DNA from: an uncultured Lachnospiraceae bacterium
Lineage (GTDB): Bacteria; Bacillota; Clostridia; Lachnospirales; Lachnospiraceae
Direction: 5' to 3'
Assembly (NCBI GenBank): GCA_945834545.1
Contig: CAMAHO010000081.1
Span: forward strand, 1-9,196
Length of the DNA: 9,196 nt
In this document: positions 1 to 5,690 of the stretch, in pieces
Position numbering within the stretch: the first letter of the stretch is position 1
Layout: the number at the start of each line of letters is the position of its first letter
Position numbers and translations under genes: made by a program
The notes under the pieces: model-generated
What the model saw: only the letters and a program-made list of their open reading frames with translations
The model's database searches: none
What the model was told of the DNA's origin: nothing

Positions 1-86
1 TTGATTCTCTCAAGATGGGAGTTAATATATATAACATCATTAGCTTTATTCTTATTGCATATTTCAATTTGCTAGGAAACAAAAGT

Positions 87-124
87 ACCCGTCCATTCAC
101 TCAAAAATGGACGGGTGTTCTTTT
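87..124 (+). terminator. Rho-independent terminator
   Basis: A perfect 10-bp stem, ACCCGTCCAT (87-96) pairing with ATGGACGGGT (107-116), surrounds a 10-nt loop and is followed by a T-rich run GTTCTTTTC. On the reverse strand the stem is followed by ACTTTTGTTT, so it could work in both directions. It presumably ends a transcript entering from upstream and isolates the sigma-factor operon. A 65-codon open frame at 15-212 runs through this hairpin and is not credible as a gene. Confidence 0.85.
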
Positions 125-296
125 CAAAAATCTAAACTACATGACATTGGAGGAATTGGTTCCTTTTTTGCGGAAAAGGAAGGCGTACACAGAACCAAGA
201 GACTGCAAATAAAAAATTAGATTATGAGACTATCTTTTGGTGTGGCTAAATTGTTATACATAGTAGAATGGAAGAAACGTTTACGACATTACTGCT
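125..296. other. Gene-free leader of the sigma-factor operon
   Basis: No supported gene lies here. A 23-codon frame starting at ATG 141 lacks a ribosome binding site and resembles nothing I know. An 8-bp inverted repeat, TTCCTTTT (160-167) and AAAAGGAA (174-181), encloses a 6-nt loop. A -10-like TATACA lies at 255-260 but has no convincing -35 at 16-18 bp spacing. If the operon is read by its own ECF-type sigma, the promoter would not match the housekeeping consensus and I cannot place it. Confidence 0.4.
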
Positions 297-303
297 ATGG
301 GAA

Positions 304-309
304 AGGAGG
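304..309 (+). promoter_or_regulatory. Ribosome binding site fixing the sigma-factor start
   Basis: AGGAGG at 304-309 lies 5 nt before GTG 315. The ATG at 297 is upstream of this site, in frame, and has no Shine-Dalgarno sequence of its own, so GTG 315 is the more likely start. Confidence 0.8.
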
Positions 310-314
310 ATATT

Positions 315-848
315 GTGGATGATTTTCTTTTACTTATGAAAATGAAGCAGGGGGATGAAGATGCCTTTGATAAGTTTGTCCGAAAGTATTATTCGCAAAT
401 ACTGCAGTATTGCAGGTACCACTGCTTTGATACGGAATACGCACAAGATCTGACACAAGAGACCTTTCTCAATTTCATTGCCGGCTTGCCATCCTATCAC
501 CATATGGGAAAAGCTCAAAATTATCTTTACACGATAGCAGGAAACCTGTGTAAAAATCACGCTAAGAAGAAAAAGGATCTGCCTGTAGAGCAGGATGTAT
601 TAAATCGGGAAACTAAGCTAAGTGATGAGACGAAAAATATCGAGACAAAAATTTGTATTGAAAGAGCCTTGCAGGAACTTTCAACGGAGCTTCGGGAGAT
701 CATTATTCTGTTTTATTTTCAGGATTGTAAGCTTACAGAAATTGCAGATATATTGCAGATAGGTTTGCCTTTGGTCAAATACCGACTAAGAAGGGCAAGA
801 GAGGAATTAAAGAGGCTTCTTGGAAAGGAGGACATAGATGGAGTTTGA
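315..848 (+). CDS. ECF-like sigma-70 family RNA polymerase sigma factor
   Basis: A small alternative sigma factor of about 177 residues with only the two core ECF regions. Sigma region 2 spans about residues 20-87, with the -10-recognition helix around YAQDLTQETF (42-51) and the YLYTIAGNLCKN segment. Sigma region 4 spans about 115-168, with a helix-turn-helix around TEIADILQIG and VKYRLRRARE. There is no region 1.1 or 3. The GTG start at 315 follows AGGAGG with ideal spacing; an in-frame ATG at 297 would add six residues but lies before the ribosome binding site. The stop overlaps the start of the next gene by 11 nt, so translation of the two is likely coupled. Proteins of this kind in Clostridia often sit beside BcrA-like ABC exporters. 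I infer that it activates this operon in response to a signal sensed at the membrane, but its target promoters cannot be read from this window. Confidence 0.9.
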   Translation: MDDFLLLMKMKQGDEDAFDKFVRKYYSQILQYCRYHCFDTEYAQDLTQETFLNFIAGLPSYHHMGKAQNYLYTIAGNLCKNHAKKKKDLPVEQDVLNRETKLSDETKNIETKICIERALQELSTELREIIILFYFQDCKLTEIADILQIGLPLVKYRLRRAREELKRLLGKEDIDGV

Positions 849-1686
849 GAAAGGATTAGTGAAAGAACGACAGAAAGAACTTGAGAAAGGATTCAAGAAA
901 GAACGGAAGAAAGAATTAGAAAAAGAATTAGAAAAAGAACTGCAGCTATATAAGGAACAAAACCAACTAGCAGCAAAAGAAGAAAAAATAAGAGAAACCA
1001 TCAAAAAATCAAGAGATGTATTTTTCGAAAAGGAGCAACAACATTCTGTTCCTTACTTCCAGTTTTTACTGGCACAGTTTCGATTTATCAGGAAACGGTG
1101 GTGGATTCTGCAGACAGTGATGTTGGTCCTGGTTTTTCTCATGTTACCCTATCTGCAGAATAAGGCTTCTGTGCTTAGAGTGTTGGGGGTGATAGGCGTC
1201 TTGTTTGTGGTGCTCATCATACCGGAATTCTGGAAGAACAAATCCTATGCATGTATGCAGATAGAAGGAACCTGTCTGTATTCTCTGCGGCAGATTTATA
1301 CAGCCAGAATGATTTGGTTTGGTATGGTTGATCTGTTCATCCTGACCGGCTTTTGCAGTATGCTCCACGGGAAATTAGGGCTCGCCACAGCTGCGCTTTT
1401 TGTACAATTTATATTTCCTATGTTGGTTGCTGCCTGTATTTGCTTTGGCACCTTATGCAGTAAAATGCCGGCAAATGAAGGAACTGCCATATTGTTTTGC
1501 ATGCTGTGGAACGCAGTATGGTGCTTCATTATTCTAAATGAATTGGTGTACCAGGCAATTACGGCTCCGATTTGGTGTGCCTTGTTCGTAGGTTTCTTAG
1601 TCTTTTTAGCAGGAGCTGTTTCGAAAACGATACTTGACTGTAATAACTACTGGGAGGTGGATTTTGGTGGAACTACAAATGGTTAA
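838..1686 (+). CDS. Six-TM membrane protein with repetitive Lys/Glu-rich N-terminal head
   Basis: A 282-residue protein with no named family that I recognise. The first 65 or so residues are strongly charged and predicted helical, probably a cytoplasmic coiled coil. They begin with three imperfect 12-residue repeats: EFEKGLVKERQK, ELEKGFKKERKK and ELEKELEKELQL. Six hydrophobic segments follow at about 88-106, 112-129, 157-175, 184-206, 216-236 and 243-264, and the tail is short. The start at ATG 838 follows GGAAAGGAGG and overlaps the sigma-factor stop; the end overlaps the ATPase start. Lying between a sigma factor and an ABC transporter, it may be the membrane regulator (anti-sigma-like) of that sigma factor, with the charged head facing the cytoplasm, or a second permease subunit of the exporter. 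The sequence does not decide between these. It has no zinc-binding HxxxCxxC anti-sigma motif. Translation is certain from context; function is inference. Confidence 0.8.
   Translation: MEFEKGLVKERQKELEKGFKKERKKELEKELEKELQLYKEQNQLAAKEEKIRETIKKSRDVFFEKEQQHSVPYFQFLLAQFRFIRKRWWILQTVMLVLVFLMLPYLQNKASVLRVLGVIGVLFVVLIIPEFWKNKSYACMQIEGTCLYSLRQIYTARMIWFGMVDLFILTGFCSMLHGKLGLATAALFVQFIFPMLVAACICFGTLCSKMPANEGTAILFCMLWNAVWCFIILNELVYQAITAPIWCALFVGFLVFLAGAVSKTILDCNNYWEVDFGGTTNG
841..948 (+). repeat. Three imperfect 36-bp in-frame tandem repeats
   Basis: Codons 2-37 of the membrane-protein gene form three 12-codon units at 841-876, 877-912 and 913-948, each encoding a Glu/Lys-rich stretch beginning E(F/L)EK. 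Inside the third unit, a 12-bp sequence AAAGAATTAGAA occurs twice in perfect tandem (910-921, 922-933), followed by a diverged third copy (934-945). Such purine-rich repeats can expand or contract by slippage in multiples of whole codons without breaking the frame. Confidence 0.8.
1652..1657 (+). promoter_or_regulatory. Ribosome binding site for the ABC ATPase
   Basis: GGGAGG inside the end of the preceding gene lies 6 nt before TTG 1664 and 9 nt before GTG 1667. Either codon could start the ATPase; the farther-upstream in-frame TTG at 1634 precedes this site and is unlikely. Confidence 0.7.
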
Positions 1687-2545
1687 TGTGACAAAGTGCT
1701 TTGGGGATTTGAAAGCGGTAGATGATATGAATATCAAGATTACCAATGGGGTGTATGGACTTTTGGGTGTAAATGGTGCCGGAAAGACTACCTTAATGAG
1801 AATGATATGTACTCTACTTACCCCCACAAGTGGTCAAATTCTGTGTGATGGAAGGGATATCCATAAAATGGAGGGTGAGTACCGAAATCTTTTAGGCTAT
1901 CTACCGCAGGAATTTGGTTACTATCCGGATTTTTCGGTGAAGGATTATCTTTTGTATATAGCAGGCTTAAAGGGCATTCGACCGGTTGTTGCGAAGAAAA
2001 GAGTGCATGAGCTATTGGGGCAGGTAGGGCTTAGCAAGGCTGCCAACAAGAAAATGAAAAAGCTGTCCGGTGGTATGAAACGGAGAGTCGGTATCGCACA
2101 GGCAATACTAAATAATCCCAAGATACTAATCTTGGATGAGCCTACAGCCGGACTTGACCCAACAGAGAGGGTGCGTTTCCGCAATCTGATTAGTGAGCTT
2201 TCGGAAGAACGAATTGTCATCCTGTCCACGCATATTGTTTCAGATGTTGAATATATAGCCAATGAAATTTGGCTTATGAAGGACGGCAGACTTGTGCAGC
2301 AGGGGAGTCTTAATGATATTCTGGATTCTATGCCGGAACAGGTTTGGATGCTTGTCACATCCCAGGCAGAAGCGTCAAAGCTTATGAAGCAGTACAAGGT
2401 TTCCAATATGAAAACGGACAGGGATGGGGTAGAGCTGCGGATTATCGCAGCGCAACAGCCCGCTGCTTGTGCAAAAGTGGTGCAGCCGAACTTAGAGGAT
2501 GTCTTCTTATATTATTTTGGCGAAAAGGGTGGTGAAATGGAATGA
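1667..2545 (+). CDS. ABC transporter ATP-binding protein (BcrA/DrrA type)
   Basis: About 292 residues from GTG 1667 (TTG 1664 is an equally possible start, one codon longer). The nucleotide-binding domain is complete: Walker A GVNGAGKT at 34-41, Q-loop glutamine in YLPQEFG at 81, signature LSGGM at 133-137, Walker B ILILDEP ending in the catalytic Glu at 158, D-loop GLD, and the switch His in STHIV at 189. After the ATPase core comes an extension of about 75 residues ending in PNLEDVFLYYF, as is usual in DrrA/CcmA/BcrA exporters. It should hydrolyse ATP on the cytoplasmic side to drive the permease encoded next, whose start overlaps its stop as ATGA. Bacitracin- or lantibiotic-type resistance and drug efflux are common roles for relatives, but the substrate cannot be read from the ATPase. 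Its start overlaps the preceding gene by about 20 nt, so all four genes form one operon. Confidence 0.93.
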   Translation: MELQMVNVTKCFGDLKAVDDMNIKITNGVYGLLGVNGAGKTTLMRMICTLLTPTSGQILCDGRDIHKMEGEYRNLLGYLPQEFGYYPDFSVKDYLLYIAGLKGIRPVVAKKRVHELLGQVGLSKAANKKMKKLSGGMKRRVGIAQAILNNPKILILDEPTAGLDPTERVRFRNLISELSEERIVILSTHIVSDVEYIANEIWLMKDGRLVQQGSLNDILDSMPEQVWMLVTSQAEASKLMKQYKVSNMKTDRDGVELRIIAAQQPAACAKVVQPNLEDVFLYYFGEKGGEME

Positions 2546-3765
2546 TTCTATTTGAAATAAAGAAAGTATTCTCCAGAACAGGAAGTAAGGTAGGAATGTT
2601 GGTGTTATGTATCACGCTGGCGGTTACCGGTTACTTTGCAATCGGAGATACAACCTATGTGGATAGAGAAGGGAACGGACACACCGGTATTGCTGCCGTT
2701 CATACGCTTCGGGAAGAGAAGGAAAAATGGATCGGAGTGGTAACGGAGGGGTATCTAAAGGAAGTCATTCGGACAAACAATGAAATTAATGCAGTCTATC
2801 CATATGATCCCAGCGACCCGGTAACCAGTGATAAGGGTTATTCTCTGTCTCAAGGCTTTGAAGATATCCGGGCAATCATTAACAGTGCATTTGGAGGCTT
2901 TCGCTCCTATGACTACTTTCGCATAGACAGTGTGACGGAGGAAGAGGTGGGAAACCTTTATGAAAACCGCATCAAGAATGTGAAGACCTGGCTTGCCTCT
3001 GATGAGGCGAAGGAGCTGTACGATGAGGCAGAAAGAGAATATATTGTTGACAGCTACGAAACTCTAAAGACGCCTTTTTATTATGAGCCTAAGGACGGCT
3101 GGCAGGCAGCTATAGAGTATGTGATTGTAATTATTATGATTACCATGCTTGTTTTGGGATTCTTTGTGTCAGGTATCTTCTCCTGCGAATTTCAGTGGAA
3201 GGCAGACTCCATTTTCTTTTCCACAAAACACGGCAGAAAGAAGGGAACGCTCTGTAAGCTGGCAGCAGGACTGCTTATCGTCACGGTAGTTTATTGGAGT
3301 ATGATTTTGCTGTTTTCACTCATCGTATTTAGTGTTTATGGAACCAGTGGGGCGGATTGTGTCATTCAAATGGGGCATGCCGGTTGGAAAAGCCTTTACC
3401 ACATAACTTATGTTCAGGAATATCTGTTGGTGATTGTGGGGGGCTATGTAGGCGTTTTGTTTATCTTGCTTTTGTCCATGCTGGTGTCCGCCAAGACCCA
3501 TACGGGAGTAATTGCCGTAACCATTCCCTTTATCATGATTTTTATCCAGTCCTTTCTCGGGGGATTCCCGAAGCTGACAGCCATACTGGGGCTTTTGCCG
3601 GATCAGCTCTTGCAGCTGAATATGGCAATCCACACCTTTGCGCTGTATGAGATAGGAGGGAAGGTGATACCGTCGGTGCCCATTCTCATGACTATATATC
3701 CTATTCTGTGTATTATGCTTCTTCCGATTCTGTATCAGGTATATCACAGGACGGAGATCAAATAA
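2542..3765 (+). CDS. ABC transporter permease (BcrB/ABC-2-like)
   Basis: A 407-residue membrane subunit. One hydrophobic segment near residues 17-35 is followed by a soluble, probably extracytoplasmic, domain from about 36 to 188, rich in charged and aromatic residues. Five more membrane segments follow: YVIVIIMITMLVLGFFVSG, LLIVTVVYWSMILLFSLIVF, YLLVIVGGYVGVLFILLLSM, VIAVTIPFIMIFIQSFLGG and VPILMTIYPILCIMLLPILY. This one-plus-five layout with a large domain after the first helix is typical of ABC-2-type permeases. The ATG overlaps the ATPase stop (ATGA), with AAAGGGTGG upstream as ribosome binding site. It is the last gene of the sigma/membrane protein/ATPase/permease operon; the two subunits presumably assemble as an exporter. 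The external domain is the best candidate for the part that meets a substrate or peptide. Substrate unknown. Confidence 0.88.
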   Translation: MILFEIKKVFSRTGSKVGMLVLCITLAVTGYFAIGDTTYVDREGNGHTGIAAVHTLREEKEKWIGVVTEGYLKEVIRTNNEINAVYPYDPSDPVTSDKGYSLSQGFEDIRAIINSAFGGFRSYDYFRIDSVTEEEVGNLYENRIKNVKTWLASDEAKELYDEAEREYIVDSYETLKTPFYYEPKDGWQAAIEYVIVIIMITMLVLGFFVSGIFSCEFQWKADSIFFSTKHGRKKGTLCKLAAGLLIVTVVYWSMILLFSLIVFSVYGTSGADCVIQMGHAGWKSLYHITYVQEYLLVIVGGYVGVLFILLLSMLVSAKTHTGVIAVTIPFIMIFIQSFLGGFPKLTAILGLLPDQLLQLNMAIHTFALYEIGGKVIPSVPILMTIYPILCIMLLPILYQVYHRTEIK

Positions 3766-3812
3766 AAAGTAGAAAGCAAAATCCGGTCGCTAATTGCTGG
3801 TTTGTATAATGG

Positions 3813-3977
3813 GTTGAGAATAAAACCACTGCCAAGATTACTTCCCAGCATGGTCTGATTTATCATAAGCTGATAAAAAGATTTGGAAGGGAAGGGACTG
3901 CAAACTATTATGAAGCTAATGAAGAACAGGGCTACCTGTCACTAAAATTTTATAAAAAGGGCTTGCTTTTTCAGTGA
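3813..3977 (+). pseudogene. Decayed fragment of an FAD-dependent oxidoreductase
   Basis: In one frame (stop TGA at 3975-3977) the sequence encodes KTTAKITSQHGLIYHKLIK, then RFGREGTANYYEANE. I recognise this from memory as an internal segment of clostridial FAD-dependent oxidoreductases of the DAO fold, where a stretch like NTTAKITSQHGLIYHKLI precedes a RFG...YxEANE helix. An in-frame TAA lies at 3807-3809, there is no start codon or ribosome binding site, and similarity fades after YEANE. Both ends of the gene are therefore missing. The part just before the match (YNGLR in another frame) may be a frameshifted continuation, but that is weak. No product is expected. The identification depends on recalled family sequence, not a search. 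Confidence 0.6.
3954..3974 (+). terminator. Weak terminator-like hairpin
   Basis: AAAAAG (3954-3959) can pair with CTTTTT (3966-3971) around a 6-nt loop. The stem is short and A/T-rich, and the T run lies in the stem itself. It could end the ABC operon or be part of the oxidoreductase relic. No better terminator is visible between 3766 and 4095. Confidence 0.25.
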
Positions 3978-4004
3978 TTTTCACATAAGGTAAGTATAGA
4001 TATT

Positions 4005-4040
4005 TTGGATTGTAGGAGAGCGTTGTAAGCTACAATCCAA
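4005..4040 (+). promoter_or_regulatory. Perfect 11-bp inverted repeat ahead of the SDR gene
   Basis: TTGGATTGTAG (4005-4015) and CTACAATCCAA (4030-4040) are exact inverted copies 14 nt apart, 55 nt before the SDR start. No T run follows, so it is not an ordinary terminator. A smaller hairpin, TTGTA (4023-4027) with TACAA (4031-4035), uses the right arm and would exclude the larger one. A -10-like TATAGA (3995-4000) lies just upstream without a good -35. An operator for a dimeric regulator or an RNA leader element are both possible. Confidence 0.5.
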
Positions 4041-4095
4041 GAACAGCATGGTCAGGGCTAACTGACTGCTGTACAGATACAAATGGAGGTATAAA

Positions 4096-4899
4096 ATGAA
4101 TCGTTTAAAAGACAAGGTTGTGATTGTAACAGGTTCTACAAGTGGTATTGGTATTGGGATTGCAAAGCTGTGTGCGAAGGAAGCTGCCCAGGTTGTCATC
4201 ACCGGTCGAAATGCGGAGAGAGGACAGAAGGTAGTGGATGAAATCGCAGCAGAGGGCGGAAACGCATGGTTCCATGCCTTTGATTTGACGGACAAGGATG
4301 CAATGCATGCTTTGATTGTGGATACTGCAGAGAAGTTCGGTCATATTGATGTACTTATCAACAATGCAGCCGGTATGGGAATGAAAGATGGCCGTGTGGA
4401 TGAGATCAGTTTTGAGGAGTTCAATGCTGTAGTGGCTACTGATTTAGGCGGAACCTTCAATATGATTAAGGAAGCACTTCCCTTCCTGTTAAAGAACGAA
4501 AAGGGTGGAAACATCATCAACATCGGCTCCATGGCCAGCGTAGCCGGAGACCTTGGTACCATCGCTTATGCATGTGCAAAATCCGGTGTGGACAAGCTGA
4601 CAGAGTATGTTGCTTGTATGTACGGTCCCAGCGGAATCCGTTGCAACTGCGTTCGTCCCGGCCTGATCGTAACACCTCAGAATGAGAGCCGTATTCCGGA
4701 TGTGCTTAAGGATATCTTCCTTTCCAACATCCTTGGTAAGAGATATGGTAATCCAAATGATATCGGTCATCTTTGTGTTTACCTGGCAAGTGATGAGGCA
4801 GAATATATGAACGGACAGGTGCTCACCTGTGATGGCGGTTTGAATTCTCACACCCCTACCGTTGCGCAGTTCAGACAGATGGCAGGACGTACCTGGTAA
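4096..4899 (+). CDS. Short-chain dehydrogenase/reductase (SDR) family oxidoreductase
   Basis: A 267-residue classical-type SDR, cytoplasmic, using NAD(P)H to interconvert a carbonyl or enoyl group and its reduced form. The Rossmann cofactor motif TGSTSGIG is at 12-19, NNAAG at 89-93, the catalytic Ser at 145 (in NIGSMAS), Tyr 158 and Lys 162 (YACAK), and PG at the end of the next strand. R38 in VVITGRN is compatible with a preference for NADP(H), but this is weak. The catalytic-tetrad Asn expected in the V-N-L-x-G-T-F segment is Asp 116 here (ATDLGGTFN), a feature that recalls 2,4-dienoyl-CoA-reductase-like SDRs; the substrate cannot be assigned. The C-terminal end, TPTVAQFRQMAGRTW, is distinctive and may help define a subfamily. 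ATG 4096 has GGAGGT 6 nt upstream. A terminator follows the stop, so it may be transcribed alone or read through into the LUD gene. Confidence 0.9.
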   Translation: MNRLKDKVVIVTGSTSGIGIGIAKLCAKEAAQVVITGRNAERGQKVVDEIAAEGGNAWFHAFDLTDKDAMHALIVDTAEKFGHIDVLINNAAGMGMKDGRVDEISFEEFNAVVATDLGGTFNMIKEALPFLLKNEKGGNIINIGSMASVAGDLGTIAYACAKSGVDKLTEYVACMYGPSGIRCNCVRPGLIVTPQNESRIPDVLKDIFLSNILGKRYGNPNDIGHLCVYLASDEAEYMNGQVLTCDGGLNSHTPTVAQFRQMAGRTW

Positions 4900-4946
4900 T
4901 TCAATCTGATACAATTCCGAAAGGAAGCTTTAAATTACATGTATGG

Positions 4947-4978
4947 AAGGGGAGTTCGAGAGGAACTCCCCTTCTTTT
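4947..4978 (+). terminator. Strong intrinsic terminator, abutting the next ribosome binding site
   Basis: AAGGGGAGTTC (4947-4957) pairs perfectly with GAACTCCCCTT (4963-4973) across a 5-nt loop, and CTTCTTTT follows. The AGGAG ribosome binding site of the next gene starts at 4979, directly after the T run. It ends the SDR transcript, but its position also makes it a possible attenuator for the gene downstream. Confidence 0.85.
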
Positions 4979-4989
4979 AGGAGCATATT

Positions 4990-5619
4990 ATGAACGAAAA
5001 CAGAAATAAGAGAAATGACAAGCTTGCAGAGAAAATCATTGCCGGACTGGCTTCCAGAAATATGACAGGATACTATGTACAGACCAAGGAGGAGGCTTTG
5101 AAGAAGGCTTTGGAGCTGATTCCGGAGGGAAGCAAGGTTACCAAGGGCGGTTCTATGTCGGTGCTGGAGATTGGACTAGACAAGGCACTAAAGGAGGGAA
5201 ATTATGATTACTGTGACAGGGATGCCACCACAGATAAAAGGGCAGCGGAGCTATTTGCTTATTCAGCCGATGTCTTCCTGGGAAGCACCAATGCCATTAC
5301 GGAGGATGGGGTGCTGATCAACATTGACGGCAATTCCAACCGAGTGTCCGCTTATGCCTTCGGCCCGAAGAAGCTGGTGCTGATTGTAGGCATGAATAAA
5401 GTGGCTGGGGATGTGGATGCTGCTATGAAGAGGGCGCGAAATGAGGCAGCCACAATCAATGCCCAGAGATTTGGGTTACAAACACCTTGCTCCAAAACCG
5501 GTGCATGTATGGATTGCAAGTCACCGGATACCATTTGTTGTCAGTTTTTAATTACCAGGTTTTCCAGACACAAGGACCGAATTCACGTGATATTGGTCAA
5601 TGACAGCCTTGGGTTTTAA
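4990..5619 (+). CDS. LUD-domain (lactate utilization-like) protein
   Basis: A 209-residue stand-alone protein of the LUD superfamily (the fold of LutC/YkgG and the C-terminal part of LutB). Characteristic pieces are TKGGSMSV (51-58), the core NAITEDGVLINIDGNSNR (101-118) with GPKKLVLIVGMNKV after it, and a cysteine-rich segment TPCSKTGACMDCKSPDTICC (165-184) with spacing C-x5-C-x2-C-x6-C. The end, RIHVILVNDSLGF, matches the usual end of this subfamily, so the gene is complete. Members with this cysteine cluster are common in anaerobic Firmicutes as single genes without lutA/lutB; their biochemical role is not established, and no lutA or lutB is present here. ATG 4990 has AGGAG 6 nt upstream. 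A terminator immediately before that site implies a conditional read-through or a promoter I cannot see. Confidence 0.88.
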   Translation: MNENRNKRNDKLAEKIIAGLASRNMTGYYVQTKEEALKKALELIPEGSKVTKGGSMSVLEIGLDKALKEGNYDYCDRDATTDKRAAELFAYSADVFLGSTNAITEDGVLINIDGNSNRVSAYAFGPKKLVLIVGMNKVAGDVDAAMKRARNEAATINAQRFGLQTPCSKTGACMDCKSPDTICCQFLITRFSRHKDRIHVILVNDSLGF

Positions 5620-5639
5620 CAGGGCGGCTAGGTTCTGTG

Positions 5640-5679
5640 GAAAAGTAGGGCATCATTCTATTCACGGATAGTACTTTTC
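5640..5679 (+). promoter_or_regulatory. Possible structured leader before the small gene
   Basis: GAAAAGTA (5640-5647) is the exact inverse of TACTTTTC (5672-5679). Inside, CTAT (5658-5661) can pair with ATAG (5668-5671). The structure would end just before GGGGGA, the ribosome binding site of the 61-residue gene. The stems are short and A/T-rich, so it may be chance. Confidence 0.3.
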
Positions 5680-5690
5680 AGGGGGATATT

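Noticed and set aside
15..212. 65-codon open frame at the window start
   Set aside because: It runs straight through a perfect terminator hairpin, has no ribosome binding site and has no recognisable protein features.
255..260. TATACA as a housekeeping -10 element
   Set aside because: No acceptable -35 element lies 16-18 bp upstream; the nearest TTGGTG is only 12 bp away.
297..314. ATG 297 as the start of the sigma factor
   Set aside because: It lies before the AGGAGG site that serves GTG 315 and lacks its own ribosome binding site; the added residues do not match the family start as I know it.
910..945. 12-bp tandem repeats as a CRISPR or mobile-element repeat
   Set aside because: They are contiguous, without spacers, in frame within a coding region, and explained by a Glu/Lys-rich helix.
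1634..1666. Upstream TTG 1634 as the ATPase start
   Set aside because: It precedes the GGGAGG site and would add residues not expected before the first strand of the ATPase domain.
1945..2406. 153-codon reverse-strand frame
   Set aside because: It lies wholly inside the ABC ATPase gene, whose motifs are all intact, and has no recognisable domain.
4990..5619. A lactate utilisation (lutABC) operon
   Set aside because: Only a stand-alone LUD protein is present; no LutA- or LutB-like gene is next to it.
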